NCBI GenBank assembly: GCA_963769115.1 | Contig: CAVYKN010000016.1 | Coordinates: 1-64,000, forward strand | Length of the DNA: 64,000 nt | From: DASTFY01 sp963769115 | Lineage (GTDB): Bacteria > Actinomycetota > Acidimicrobiia > Acidimicrobiales > Ilumatobacteraceae | Direction of reading: 5' to 3' | Part shown: positions 29,813 through 40,041 of the stretch, in pieces | Layout: every line of letters starts with the position of its first letter | Numbering within the stretch: the first letter of the stretch is position 1 | Translations under genes and position numbers: made by a program | Notes under the pieces: model-generated | Told to the model about the DNA's origin: nothing | The model's database searches: none | Seen by the model: the letters and a program-made list of their open reading frames with translations, nothing else

Positions 29813-30961
29813 CTAGCCGATGACCTGGGCGACGAGCGGCATACCGGGCCGGTAGGCGAAGTGGTGGTAGCTGGGGGCGTCGAGGATCACGGCCGCAGCA
29901 CGGGCGCCCGGTGACAGCCGGCCGACGTCGTCGCGGCGGAGGGCCGCGGCACCGCCCGCGGTCGCTGCCCACAGCGCCTCCTCGGCGGTCATGTGCAGGT
30001 CCCGCACTGCCAGGGCGATGCAGAACGGCATCGACGTCGTGTAGCTCGAGCCCGGGTTGCAGTTGCTGGCCAGGGCCACGGTGGCGCCGGCGTCGAGCAG
30101 GCGGCGGGCGTCCGGGTACGGCTGGCGGGTCGAGAAGTCGGCGGCCGGCAGCAGCGTCGCCACCGTGGTCCCGGCGGCCAGCGCGGCGACGTCGTCGTCG
30201 GTGAGATACGTGCAGTGGTCGGCCGACGCCGCGCCGAGCTCCACCGCCAGTTGCACACCGGGACCCGGGCCGAGCTGGTTGGCGTGCACGCGCAGCCCGA
30301 GGCCCCGGGCCGCGCCGGCCTCGAGCACCGCGCGCGACTGGTCGGCGTCGAAGGCGCCGGTCTCGCAGAACACGTCGATCCAGCGGCACCAGGGCGCGCA
30401 GGCGTCGAGCATCGGCCCCGTGACGAGCGCGACGTAGTCGTCGGGCCGGTCGGCGTACTCCGCGGGGACGAGGTGGGCGCCGAGGAAGGTCACGTCGTCG
30501 GTGAGCTCGGTGGCGAGCCGGCACAGGCGCGCCTCGCCCTCGACGTCGAGCGCGTACCCGGACTTGATCTCGAGGTGGGTCGTGCCGCCCTGCCGGGCCG
30601 ATGTCGCCCGGGCGGCGGCCATCGCCCGCAGCTCGTCGTCACCGGCCGACCTGGTGGCGGTGGAGGTGACGGCGATGCCGCCGGCCGCGTAGGGCCGACC
30701 GGCCATCCGAGCTGTGAACTCCTCGGCCCGGTCGCCGGCGAAGACGAGGTGGGTGTGGCTGTCCACGAAGCCCGGGATCACGCACCGGCCGCCGGCGTCG
30801 ATGCGCTCGTCGGCTGCAGCCGCGCCGGCCGCGGTCACGGCCGTCACGACGCCGTCCTCGAAGACCAGCGCGGCATCGCGCACGAGCCCGAGGGGCCCGT
30901 TGCCGAGCGCCGGATCGTTCGTGACGAGCAACCCGACGTGGTCGACGACCAGGGCCGTCAC
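29813..30961 (-). CDS. hutI: Imidazolonepropionase
   Basis: 382 residues from GTG 30961, which overlaps the hutF stop (GTGA). Amidohydrolase-fold motifs: metal site GFVDSHTHLVFAGDR, EEFTARMAGRPYAAGGIA, TTHLEIKSGYALD (conserved KSGYG-like region), LRVHANQLG, SADHCTYL, and ALASNCNPGSSYTTSM near the C-terminus. Hydrolyses imidazolone-5-propionate to formimidoylglutamate, the third step of histidine breakdown. Last gene of the hutH-hutU-def-hutF-hutI operon. Residue 90-92 reads SGY rather than SGYG as in some homologues, otherwise typical. Confidence 0.93.
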   Translation of the reverse strand: MTALVVDHVGLLVTNDPALGNGPLGLVRDAALVFEDGVVTAVTAAGAAAADERIDAGGRCVIPGFVDSHTHLVFAGDRAEEFTARMAGRPYAAGGIAVTSTATRSAGDDELRAMAAARATSARQGGTTHLEIKSGYALDVEGEARLCRLATELTDDVTFLGAHLVPAEYADRPDDYVALVTGPMLDACAPWCRWIDVFCETGAFDADQSRAVLEAGAARGLGLRVHANQLGPGPGVQLAVELGAASADHCTYLTDDDVAALAAGTTVATLLPAADFSTRQPYPDARRLLDAGATVALASNCNPGSSYTTSMPFCIALAVRDLHMTAEEALWAATAGGAAALRRDDVGRLSPGARAAAVILDAPSYHHFAYRPGMPLVAQVIG

Positions 30962-32290
30962 GCCGATGCCTCCCCCCACACCTCGGCGATGCCGGCCGCC
31001 AACCGCTCCCCCACCCGCATCCGCACGTGCTCGCCGTCGCGCACCACCCAGCGGCCGCCGACCATCACGTCGCGCACGTCCGCCGCCGCGGCGGCGAAGA
31101 CCGCGGCCTCGACGAGGTGGCCGGGCTCGGCGCCTGCCGTCCGCGGACTGTCGAGGGCCACGACCGTGAGGTCCGCCAGCGCGCCCGCTTCGAGGCGACC
31201 GGCCTCGGGCCAGCCGAGCGATCAGCGCGCCACCGGCCGTCGCCGCCGTGAGCAGCGCGGCCGCGGGGAGGTGCCCCCGCTCGCCGGTGGCCAGGCGGGC
31301 GTCGAGCTCCACGGCCCGGGCTTCCTCGAACAGGTCGATCACCGCGTGCGAGTCCGAGCCCAGGCACAGCCCGGCGCCGGCGGCGGTCAGCGCGGCGGCG
31401 GGGCCGATGCCGTCGGCCAGGTCCCGCTCGGTCGTCGGGCAGAAGCACACGTGCGAGCCGCCGAGGGCGCTGATGTCGCCATCGGTCAGGTGCGTGGCGT
31501 GCACGGCGGTGAACCGCTCGCCGAGCAGGCCGGCGCCGCCGAACACCTCGACCGGCGTGGCGCCGTACGCGGCCCGGCAGTCGTCGTTCTCGGCCGGCTG
31601 CTCGCTGACGTGGGCGTGCACGGCGAGGTCGCGCTCGTCGCACCACTGGCGCACGACGGCCATCTCGTCGGGCGCCACGGCGCGGACGGAGTGGACGGCG
31701 GCGCCGATCCGGACGGTGGACCCATCCGCCATCGTCGCCACCCGTTCGGCCCACGCCTCAGCGGACGCGTCGGCAAAACGCTGCTGGACCTCGTTCGGCT
31801 CGGCACCGATCCCGCCGTGCAGGTAGCACGTGTCGAGCAGCGTGAGCCGCACCCCGGCCTCGTCGGCGGCGGCGCGGATCGCCTCGCCCATCTCGTTGTC
31901 GTCTGCGTACGGGCGGCCGCCGGGCTGGTGGTGGAGGTAGTGGAACTCGCCCACGGTCGTGATGCCGGCCTCGGCCATCTCGGCGAAGGTGGCCGCGGCC
32001 AACCGGCCGTACGACTCCGGCGTCAGGGTGGCGGCGAGGCGGTACATCTGATCCCGCCACGTCCAGAACGTGCCCCGCCCGGCCTGCGTGCGGCTGCGCA
32101 GGGCCCGGTGGAAGGCGTGGGAGTGGGCGTTGACCAGGCCGGGGAGGGTGAGGCCGCGGAGCTGCTCGATGCCGGGGGGCGGCGGGCCGACCACCTCGAC
32201 GCCCACCAACCGGTCGCCGTCGACGTCGAGCACAACTCCGGCCTGCGCGGTGTCACCGCCCAGCCAGGCCCACTGGCACCACAGCCGCAT
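30958..32290 (-). CDS. hutF: Formimidoylglutamate deiminase (frameshifted)
   Basis: About 443 residues. Amidohydrolase motifs of the HutF branch: LPGLVNAHSHAFHRALRSR (metal site), TTVGEFHYLHHQPGG, VHAHVSEQPAEN, FTAVHATHLTDGD, VCFCPTTERDLADGI and LCLGSDSHAVIDLFEEAR. Near 31215 the frame changes and the normal C-terminus continues as GWPEAGRLEAGALADLTVVALD to a stop at 30958. The enzyme converts N-formimidoyl-L-glutamate to N-formyl-L-glutamate plus ammonia, which then needs a deformylase (HutG), not seen here. Starts four bases after the def stop. Without the frame correction it reads through into hutI as one 825-codon frame, which I regard as an artefact. Confidence 0.9.
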
Positions 32291-32294
32291 CGGC

Positions 32295-32870
32295 TCAGGA
32301 CCCGACTCGCTCCACGAAGGCCGTGATGCGTTCGATGAAGTCGGCGCGGTGCCAGCGCTCGAACTGGGCCCACGTCGTGAGCGTGGACGGATCGGTCACG
32401 CGGTCGAGGAAGAGCGTGCCGTCGAGGTGGTCGAGCTCGTGCTGGAAGGTCCCCGCGGTCAGACCCCGCTTGATCTCGTCGTGCTGCTCGCCCGTCCGGT
32501 CGAGGTAGCGGACGCGGACGTTGACGTGACGGGACACCGTTCCCCGCAGGTCCGGGACGGACAGGCAACCCTCGTTGATGTCGACCATCTCGTCGTCGAG
32601 CGGCTCGACGACGGGGTTGACCACAACGGTCAGGGGGATGGGCGGCTTGTACGGGTAGCGGGGGTTGTGGTTGACCTCGATCACTGCGATGCGGACGGTC
32701 TCATGGACCTGGTTGGCGGCGAGACCGGCGCCGTTGGCGTCGTGCATCGTGTCGATCATGTCGTCGATGAGCCGCTGCACCTCGGGCGAGGCCAGCTCGT
32801 CCGGGCTCACCTCCCGGGCCCGCTCCCGCAGCACCGGATGGCCGACGGTGGCGATCTTGCGGATGGTCAT
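32295..32870 (-). CDS. def: Peptide deformylase, embedded in the hut operon
   Basis: 191 residues. All three deformylase motifs are intact: GAGLAANQV (motif 1), EGCLSVP (motif 2, Cys metal ligand) and QHELDHLDG (motif 3, HExxH). ATG 32870 overlaps the hutU stop (ATGA) and the gene ends four bases before hutF, so it is translationally embedded in the histidine pathway. Classical role: removal of formyl from nascent protein N-termini. In this setting the missing step is removal of formyl from N-formylglutamate, the product of HutF, so it may serve as the HutG replacement. Family call is firm; the new substrate is inference. Confidence 0.93.
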   Translation of the reverse strand: MTIRKIATVGHPVLRERAREVSPDELASPEVQRLIDDMIDTMHDANGAGLAANQVHETVRIAVIEVNHNPRYPYKPPIPLTVVVNPVVEPLDDEMVDINEGCLSVPDLRGTVSRHVNVRVRYLDRTGEQHDEIKRGLTAGTFQHELDHLDGTLFLDRVTDPSTLTTWAQFERWHRADFIERITAFVERVGS

Positions 32871-34540
32871 CGGCCCTCGCGCATCGGGATGCGGACGCCC
32901 CGCTCGTCGGCCACGTCGACCGCCCGGTCGTACCCGGCGTCGGCGTGGCGGATCACGCCCATGCCGGGGTCGGTCACCAGGACCCGGGCGAGCTTCTCGG
33001 CCGCCAGGTCCGTGCCGTCGGCCAGGCAGACCATGCCGGCGTGGATCGAACGTCCGATGCCGACGCCACCACCGTGGTGGATGCTGACCCACGACGCGCC
33101 GGACGACGTGTTGACCAGCGCGTTGAGCAACGGCCAGTCGGCGATGGCGTCGGAGCCGTCGGCCATGGCCTCCGTCTCCCGGTACGGCGACGCCACCGAG
33201 CCCGAGTCGAGGTGGTCCCGCCCGATGACGATCGGGGCCGACACGGCACCGGTGGCCACCAGCTCGTTGAAGCGCAGGCCGAGACGGTGGCGCTCGCCGT
33301 AACCGAGCCAGCAGATCCGGGCCGGGAGACCCTGGAAGGCGACCCGCTCGCGGGCCAGGTGGATCCAGCGGGCGAGGGCCTCGTCCTCCGGGAACTCCTC
33401 CAGCACGGCGCGGTCCGTGACGGCGATGTCCGCGGGATCGCCCGACAGCGCCACCCAGCGGAACGGGCCCTTGCCCTCGCAGAACAGCGGCCGGATGTAG
33501 GCCGGGAGGAAGCCCGGATAGTCGAAGGCCCGCTCGAAGCCGCCCAGCCGGGCCTCGGTACGCAGGCTGTTGCCGTAGTCGAACACCTCGGCGCCGGCGT
33601 CGAGGAAGCCGACCATCGCCGCGCAGTGGAGGGCCATCGATTCCCGCGACCGCCGGACGTACTCGTCCGGGTCCGTGCGCCGCAGCGTGTCGGCGGCCTC
33701 CTCGGACAGGTCGTTGGGCACGTAGCTCAGCGGGTCGTGGGCGCTGGTCTGGTCGGTCACGATGTCGGCGTCGAAGCCCATCTCCAGCAGGCGGGGGACG
33801 ACGTCGGCGGCGTTGGCCCGCAAGCCGATGCTGACGGCCCGCCGCTCGGCCTTCGCCCGGTCGCAGCGGGAGACCGCGTCGTCCAGATCGTCGGCCACCT
33901 CGTCCAGGTACCGGGTCTCCAGCCGGCGCTCGATGCGGTGGCCGTCGACGTCGATGCACAGCGCCACGCCGTCGTTCATGGTGACGGCCAGCGGCTGCGC
34001 GCCGCCCATGCCGCCGAGACCGGCGGTCAGGGTGACGGTGCCGGCCAGGGTGCCACCGAAACGGCGGCGGGCGATCTCCGCGAAGCACTCGTAGGTTCCC
34101 TGGAGGATGCCCTGGGTGCCGATGTAGATCCACGAGCCCGCCGTCATCTGCCCGTACATGGTGAGGCCGAGGTGCTCGAGGCGGCGGAACTCGTCCCAGG
34201 TCCCCCACTCCGGGACCAGGTTGGAGTTGGCGATGAGCACCCGCGGCGCCCACTCGTGCGTCCGGAACACGCCAACGGGCTTGCCGGACTGCACGAGCAT
34301 CGTCTCGTCGCCGGACAGCCCACGCAGGGTCCGGACCATGGCGTCGAAGGCGTCCCAGCTCCGGGCCGCCCGGCCCGTCCCGCCGTAGACCACGAGATCG
34401 TCGGGCCGCTCGGCCACCTCCGGGTCCAGGTTGTTCATGAGCATCCGCATCGCGGCTTCCTGCGGCCAGCCCTGGCAGCTCAGCTCGTTCCCCCGCGGCG
34501 CCCGCACCGGACGCGGCCCGCTGACACCCGAATCGTTCAC
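32867..34540 (-). CDS. hutU: Urocanate hydratase
   Basis: 557 residues from GTG 34540, overlapping the hutH stop. Characteristic stretches: RGNELSCQGWPQEAAMRMLMNNLDPEVAE, QSGKPVGVFRTHEWAPRVLIANSNLVP, YGQMTAGSWIYIGTQGILQGTYE, the NAD-binding region TAGLGGMGGAQPLA, MGFDADIVTDQTSAHDPL, FDYGNSLR and SIHHGGGVGIGRSIHAG. Adds water to urocanate giving imidazolonepropionate, with tightly bound NAD+. Complete, and coupled to both neighbours by 4-base overlaps. Confidence 0.96.
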   Translation of the reverse strand: MNDSGVSGPRPVRAPRGNELSCQGWPQEAAMRMLMNNLDPEVAERPDDLVVYGGTGRAARSWDAFDAMVRTLRGLSGDETMLVQSGKPVGVFRTHEWAPRVLIANSNLVPEWGTWDEFRRLEHLGLTMYGQMTAGSWIYIGTQGILQGTYECFAEIARRRFGGTLAGTVTLTAGLGGMGGAQPLAVTMNDGVALCIDVDGHRIERRLETRYLDEVADDLDDAVSRCDRAKAERRAVSIGLRANAADVVPRLLEMGFDADIVTDQTSAHDPLSYVPNDLSEEAADTLRRTDPDEYVRRSRESMALHCAAMVGFLDAGAEVFDYGNSLRTEARLGGFERAFDYPGFLPAYIRPLFCEGKGPFRWVALSGDPADIAVTDRAVLEEFPEDEALARWIHLARERVAFQGLPARICWLGYGERHRLGLRFNELVATGAVSAPIVIGRDHLDSGSVASPYRETEAMADGSDAIADWPLLNALVNTSSGASWVSIHHGGGVGIGRSIHAGMVCLADGTDLAAEKLARVLVTDPGMGVIRHADAGYDRAVDVADERGVRIPMREGR

Positions 34541-36099
34541 TCGAGGGCTCCGATCGCTGCTTCGACGGCGGCGACGATGTCGCCGCGCACCACCAGATCC
34601 TCGACCGCGGCCAGCTCGGGCGCCAGCCACCGGTCGGGTCCGGGCCCTCCGACCACGGTCCGCAACGCGCCGAGCGCGGCGCCCGTGCCCTCCGCCGGGA
34701 CGAGAGGGGCCCGCAGATCGAGGCCCCGGGCCGCGCAGGTCAGCTCGACGGCCAGGATGCGGGTCAAGTTGGCCACGCACGCGCGCAGCTTGCGGGCCGC
34801 GCCCCAGGCCATCGACACGTGGTCCTCCTGCATAGCGCTCGTCGGCACGGTGTCGACCGAGGCCGGAGCAGCCAGCCGCCGGTTCTCGGCCACCATCGCC
34901 GCCTGCGCGTAGTGGCCGATCATCATGCCGGAGTCGACGCCGGCGTCCGGGGCCAGGAAGGGCGGGAGGCCGTGCGAGCGGGTGCGGTCGAGCATGCGGT
35001 CCGTGCGGCGCTCGGACAGCGCGCCCAGGTCCGCCACCGCGATGGCCAGGAAGTCGCACACGTACCCGAGCGGGGCGCCGTGGAAGTTGCCGCAGGACTC
35101 CACCCGGCCGTCGGGCAGGATCATCGGGTTGTCGATCGCCGACACGAGCTCGTGATCAGCGACGGTAGTTGCATGTGCAACCGTGTCCCGGACGGCGCCG
35201 TGGACCTGCGGCGAGCAGCGCAGCGAGTAGGCGTCCTGAACCCGGGGATCGTTCTCGCGATGGCTGGCCACGATGGCGGAGCCGGCCAGCAGGCGGCGGA
35301 GGTTCCCGGCGCTCACGGCCTGCCCGGGCTGGGGCCGGAGCGCCTGCAGGTCGGCGGCGAAGGCCCGATCGGTGCCCAGCAACGCCTCCACGGTCATGGC
35401 GGCGGCGATGTCGGCCGTCTTGAGCAGCCGGCGGAGGTCCTCCAGGGCGAGGACGAGCATGCCGAGGATGCCGTCGGTCCCGTTGATGAGCGCCAGGCCC
35501 TCCTTGGCCCTGAGGACGACCGGCGCCAGGCCGCACTCGGTGAGGGCCTCGCCCGCGGGCCGGGGGCCCCGCCCGGACGTGTCCGTCACCTCGCCTTCAC
35601 CGAGCAGCACCATCGCCGCCTCGGCGAGGGGCGCAAGGTCGCCGCTGGCTCCGAGCGAGCCGTGCTCGTGGACGACGGGTGTGAGGCCGGCGTTGAGCAG
35701 CGCCACCAGCGCCTCGGCCACCTCCGGCCGGGCGCCGGAGCGGCCCATGGCCAGGCTGCGGGCCCGCAGCAGCACCATCGCCCGCACGACCTCGGCCTCG
35801 ACGGGGGCGCCCATCCCGGCGGCGTGGGAGCGCACCAGTGCCACTTGGAGCTCGGCGGTCCGCTCCGGTGGGATCGACGTCGTGGCCAGCGAGCCGAACC
35901 CGGTGGTGACGCCGTAGACCGGCTCGTCGGCGGCCAGGAACCCGTCGATCAGCGCGGCGCTCGCCGCCATGGCTTCGCGGGCCGCTGGGGTCAGCTCGAC
36001 CGTGGCGCCGTCCCGGGCGACGGCCACGACGTCGGCGGCCGTCAGCCCCCTGTCGGTGACGGCGACGGTCGTGGCACCGGGGGACGGGGCGGGAGCCAC
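34537..36099 (-). CDS. hutH: Histidine ammonia-lyase
   Basis: 520 residues. The self-made MIO cofactor comes from the ASG in VVHEHGSLGASGDLAPLAE. Other lyase motifs: YGVTTGFGSLA, LINGTDGILGM, QDAYSLRCSPQVHGA, FHGAPLGYVCDFLA and SAMQEDHVSMAWGAARK. Deaminates histidine to urocanate, the committed step. GTG 36099 is the first gene start of the operon; TACATT six bases upstream suggests a leaderless transcript. No repressor gene of the HutC type lies beside it. Confidence 0.95.
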   Translation of the reverse strand: MAPAPSPGATTVAVTDRGLTAADVVAVARDGATVELTPAAREAMAASAALIDGFLAADEPVYGVTTGFGSLATTSIPPERTAELQVALVRSHAAGMGAPVEAEVVRAMVLLRARSLAMGRSGARPEVAEALVALLNAGLTPVVHEHGSLGASGDLAPLAEAAMVLLGEGEVTDTSGRGPRPAGEALTECGLAPVVLRAKEGLALINGTDGILGMLVLALEDLRRLLKTADIAAAMTVEALLGTDRAFAADLQALRPQPGQAVSAGNLRRLLAGSAIVASHRENDPRVQDAYSLRCSPQVHGAVRDTVAHATTVADHELVSAIDNPMILPDGRVESCGNFHGAPLGYVCDFLAIAVADLGALSERRTDRMLDRTRSHGLPPFLAPDAGVDSGMMIGHYAQAAMVAENRRLAAPASVDTVPTSAMQEDHVSMAWGAARKLRACVANLTRILAVELTCAARGLDLRAPLVPAEGTGAALGALRTVVGGPGPDRWLAPELAAVEDLVVRGDIVAAVEAAIGALE

Positions 36100-36105
36100 G
36101 GCGAC

Positions 36106-36111
36106 AATGTA
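36106..36111 (-). promoter_or_regulatory. Putative -10 element of the hut operon (leaderless start)
   Basis: On the minus strand TACATT (36111-36106) is followed by six bases and then GTG 36099 of hutH. This matches the TAnnnT pattern at leaderless starts elsewhere in the window (46372 has the same hexamer). No good -35 is visible. Confidence 0.4.
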
Positions 36112-36120
36112 CCGACCGGC

Positions 36121-37759
36121 CTCACGAGCCGATCCGGGCCGACGGGCGCGCCTCGCCGCTGCGCCCGACGCGCACGAGCAGGATGATCGGCAGCAGGCCG
36201 ACGAGCACGATCAGCAGCGCGGGCAGCGCGGCGGTGTCGACGCGGCTGTCCTTCGTCGCCTCCCAGACGGTGATGGCCAGGGTGTCGCGTCCGAGGGGGC
36301 GGAGCAGCGCGGTCGCCGGCAGCTCCTTCATGACCTCCACCAGCACCAGCAGCGCCGCGGCGGCGAGCCCGGGGCGCAGCAGCGGCAGGTGCACGTCGGC
36401 GAACACCCGGGCCCGATCGGCCCCGAGCGAGCGCGCCGCATCGTCGAGGCTCGGCTGGATGCGGCCCATGCGGGACTCGATCGACGTGTACGAGAGCGCG
36501 TGGAACCGCACCAGGTAGGCGATGACCAGCCCGAGGATCGAGCCGGTGAACACCAGCCCGATGTCCGTCCCGAACGCGGCGTCGGCGCCGTCGACGAGCC
36601 GGCGGTCGACCCACACGAGGGGCACGTAGACGGCCACCGCGACGACCGTCCCCGGCACCGCGTAGCCGATGGTGGCCAGCCGGGCCGTCGTGCGGCCGAG
36701 GCGGGAAGGCTGGACCCGCAGGGCGTAGGCGATGACCGCCCCGGTGACCACGGCCGTCGTGGCCGCGATCGCGCCGAGCATGAGCGTGCTGAAGATGGCG
36801 TTGCCGATGCGCGGGTCGACCCGCCCGTCGGCGATCGTCTCGACCGACCACGCCACCAGCTGCGCGACGGGGATCACGAACACCACGACGAGCAGCGCGG
36901 CGCACGGGAACGCGGCGAGCCAGCCGCGCCAGCCACGGAGGCGCACGGGCGTGATGGCGTCGCCCCGCCCGAGCGCCTGGTGGTAGCGGGCCCGCCCGCG
37001 CAGCACACGCTCGACGGCGAGCAGCGTGAGCGCCAGCCCCACGAGCACGGTCGCCAGCTGCATCGCCGCGGCCTTGTCGAACGCGCCGTACCAGACGCGG
37101 TAGATGGCGGTCGTGAGCGCCTGCACACCGAGGAGGTCGACCGTGCCGAAGTCGGCCAGCGCCTCCATGACCGCCAGTGCCGTGCCGCCGGCCAGGGCGG
37201 GACGGGACAGGGGGATCGCCACCCGCCAGATCGCCTGCCGGTAGCGGAGCCCGAGGCTGCGGGCGGCCTCCACGGCCTGGCGGGACTGCCCCATGAACGA
37301 GCTGCGGGCGAGGATGTACACGTACGGGTAGAGCACCGCGCTGAGCACGAGGATGGCGCCCGCCCGGCTGCGGACGCCGGGCAACCGCAACCCCTCGCCG
37401 AACAGGTTCGACTGGAGCGGGTTGGCCAGCCCGTACTGGCCCAGCACCACGTACACCAGCACGTACGAGGGGATGGCGAGCGGCAGCACCAACGCCCAGT
37501 CCAGCCAGCGCCGTCCGGGGAAATCGTAGAACGAGACCAGGACGGCGAGCCCGCCCCCGACGACGAGGGTGATGGCGCCCACACCCAACGCCAGCACGAG
37601 GCTGTTGGTGAACGCGGTCGGCAGCAGCCGCCTGGCGATGGCATCGAACCTCAGCCCTCCCCGCACGTAGGCCAGCGGCAGCGCCACCAGGGGCGCCACG
37701 AGCGCGACTGCCACCACCACGCCCACCGCGCCCAGGCCGCGCGGGCGGCGGCCGGCCAT
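36121..37759 (-). CDS. Ferric-iron-type ABC transporter permease (FbpB-like)
   Basis: 545 residues forming two fused permease halves, each with about six membrane helices. The EAA-type loops that contact the ATPase are AARSLGLRYRQAIWRVAIPLSRPALAGG and AARSLGADRARVFADVHLPLLRPGL. This double-length architecture is typical of FbpB/ThiP permeases. It sits between the FbpA-like binding-protein gene (upstream, same strand) and hutH. It should import iron (or a similar small ion or vitamin) together with the ATPase encoded divergently at 38919. Confidence 0.9.
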
Positions 37760-37821
37760 CTCTGGCCCAGCCGGCCCGGCGGGAACGACGGCCGGCGCGG
37801 GCTCGCCGAGGGCGACGCCGC

Positions 37822-38853
37822 TCAGTTCCAGCCCACCTCGAGCATGAGGGCCACTGCCTCGTCGAGCAGCGGTCCAGCCTCTTCGACGGCGATCGGGTCG
37901 ATCTTCACATCCGCCCAGTCCCGGATGTGTTCGGGAGGCGGCACTGCCGGGTTGGCGGCGAACTCGCTCCGCTCCACGATCTCCTCCTGCGCGGGCGGCG
38001 ATGTCAGGTACTCCATGAGGGCGATGGCGTCATCACGGGAGTCCGACGACTTGACGAGGCCGACGCCGGACACGTTGGCGTGCGCGCCCGCTCCGTCCTG
38101 GTCCGGCCAGGCCGGCGCCACCGGGAAGTCGGGATCCTCCTCGAGCACCCGGCCCAGGTAGTAGTGGTTGCTGAGGCCGACGTCGCAGTCGCCGGCCTCG
38201 ATGACGGACAGCAGCTCGGAGTCGGAGTTCAACATCAACGGATCGTTGGCCATCCACGACTCGAGCAGCGCCCGCGTCTCGTCCTCCCCGCGCTTGGCGA
38301 TCATGTCGGCGACGAGCGACTGGTTGTACTCGTTGTTGGACATGCGCAAGCAGGTGCGGCCCTTGTACTGCGGATCCCCGAGGTCCTCGTAGCTCGTGAC
38401 CGCACCCTCCGGCACTCGTTCCGTCGAGACGACCGGCACGCGCAGCCGGGTGCTCAGCGCCCACCACGCGCCGTCGGCGGCGTGGAGCTCGGGCGGGATG
38501 TTTGCCTCCAGGGTCGGCGTCGTCACCGGCTGCAGCAGGCCGGCGTCGTCGGCCCGCCACAGGTTGGCGAGGTCGGTCGTGATGAGCACGTCGGCCGGCG
38601 TGTCGTCACCTTCGCTCCGCAGCCGCTCGAACAACTCGGGTCCGGTGCCACCGCGCAGGACGACGTGGATGCCCGTCGCCTCCTCGAATTCCTCGAAGAC
38701 CTGCTCGTCGCCGTAGTGCGCCCGCCCGTTGTAGACGACGACCTCTGCGCCCCCGGCCCGAGCGGACACCACGGCCCAGCCGCCGATCCCGAGCACCAGG
38801 ATCAGCGCGGCGACCGGCAACGGCCAGCGCATCCGGATGAGACGGGACAGCAT
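37822..38853 (-). CDS. Ferric-iron-type ABC transporter substrate-binding protein (FbpA-like)
   Basis: 343 residues from ATG 38853 (GGAG five bases upstream); an earlier in-frame ATG at 38925 overlaps the divergent gene and is unlikely. N-terminal membrane anchor/signal helix PLPVAALILVLGIGGWAVVSA without a lipobox cysteine. The mature part starts AEVVVYNGRAHYGDEQVFEEF, as in iron-binding FbpA proteins, and GLSNHYYLGRVL carries the tyrosine pair that usually coordinates Fe(III). Complete FbpABC set with the permease downstream and the ATPase across the divergent promoter. Confidence 0.9.
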   Translation of the reverse strand: MLSRLIRMRWPLPVAALILVLGIGGWAVVSARAGGAEVVVYNGRAHYGDEQVFEEFEEATGIHVVLRGGTGPELFERLRSEGDDTPADVLITTDLANLWRADDAGLLQPVTTPTLEANIPPELHAADGAWWALSTRLRVPVVSTERVPEGAVTSYEDLGDPQYKGRTCLRMSNNEYNQSLVADMIAKRGEDETRALLESWMANDPLMLNSDSELLSVIEAGDCDVGLSNHYYLGRVLEEDPDFPVAPAWPDQDGAGAHANVSGVGLVKSSDSRDDAIALMEYLTSPPAQEEIVERSEFAANPAVPPPEHIRDWADVKIDPIAVEEAGPLLDEAVALMLEVGWN

Positions 38854-38918
38854 CGTGGCTCCAGGCCTACTTCTCTCGACGGGGGGCGGCGGTCGAGCGT
38901 ACCGATGAGGGATGCCTA

Positions 38919-40041
38919 ATGCCACGTGTTCAAGGGTCCTTCTCGGCGCCGTTGCGGGTACCCTGCGAGAGAGTGACCCTGCCGACCCACGCGGAACCCG
39001 CCGGGCACGACGCGATCGCCGCCGTGGGCGTGACGAAGGCGTTCGGCGGGACCAAGGCGGTCGATGACGCCACTGTGATCGTGCCCCAGGGCGAGATCGT
39101 CGCGCTCCTCGGCCCGAGCGGCTCGGGCAAGACGACGCTGCTCCGCCTGGTGGCCGGCTTCGAGGCTCCGGACACCGGCACGGTGACGATCGGCGGCCAG
39201 CCCGTGGCCGGCGGGGGCGCCTGGGTCGAGCCCGAGCTCAGGCGGGTCGGCATGGTGTTCCAGGACGGCGCGCTGTTCCCCCATCTGACCGTGGCCGGCA
39301 ACGTCGGCTTCGGCAAGCCGCGTGCCGGGCAGGTCGAGGAGTGCCTGACGCTGGTCGGTCTGGCCCATCGGGCCAGCTCCTACCCCCATGAGCTGTCGGG
39401 CGGTGAACGGCAGCGGGTCGCCCTCGCCAGAGCGCTGGCCATCGAACCGGCGGTCGTGCTGCTGGACGAGCCGTTCGCGTCACTCGATGCCAGCTTGCGG
39501 GCGACGCTGCGCGAGGAGGTGGCGGACATCCTGCGCCAGGCGGGGGCGAGCGCACTGTTCGTCACCCACGATCAGCAGGAGGCGCTCTCGCTGGCCGACC
39601 GGATCACCCTGCTCCGCGACGGTCGGGTCGAGCAGGAGGGTCCGCCCGAGGAGATCTACGCCCACCCGGCCAGCCGTTGGGCAGCAGGCTTCCTCGGCGC
39701 CGTCGACGTGCTGCCGGGCACCGTGGCCGAGGGGATGGCGGTGTGCGAGCTCGGCCGCTTCCCCGCCGACGGGACGCCGGCCGGTGCGGTCGACGTGCTC
39801 GTGCGGCCCGAGGCCGTCGCGATCGGCGATCGCGAACGGTGCACAGGGGACGAACGGGACTGTGCCGGCCCGCGTGGTCAGCCGGGCCTACTTCGGCGCG
39901 CACCAACTGGTGCAGCTGCAACTGGCCAGCGGGCAGCACGTGCACAGCCGGCGGGCCGGCTTCACCCGCTGGCACGCGGGGGACGAGGTCACCGTGTGGA
40001 TCGAGGGTCCCGTCAAGGTGCTGGCCGCCGAACCGCGCTGA
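38919..40041 (+). CDS. Ferric-iron-type ABC transporter ATP-binding protein (FbpC-like, frameshifted)
   Basis: About 373 residues. Walker A GPSGSGKTTLLRLVAGF, Q-loop FQDGALFPHLTV, signature ELSGGERQRVALARAL, Walker B VVLLDEPFASLDASL and H-loop FVTHDQQEA. A C-terminal TOBE domain follows (DVLVRPEAVAI), which changes frame near 39840 and ends VVSRAYFGAHQLVQLQLASG. GAGGGA at 38907-38912 supports ATG 38919; GTG 38973 is an alternative. Divergent from the FbpA/FbpB genes, with a 65-base intergenic region that must hold both promoters and any iron-responsive site; I see no clear Fur or DtxR box there. Confidence 0.88.

Noticed and set aside
29813..32290. Single 825-codon HutF-HutI fusion
   Set aside because: The middle 60-70 residues are frame-shifted Arg/Gly-rich sequence. 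The correct HutF end (GWPEAGRLEAGALADL) is in another frame and stops exactly where hutI starts, so there are two genes and one indel.
38919..38925. FbpA start at 38925
   Set aside because: It would overlap the divergent ATPase start; ATG 38853 has GGAG and begins directly at the signal helix.
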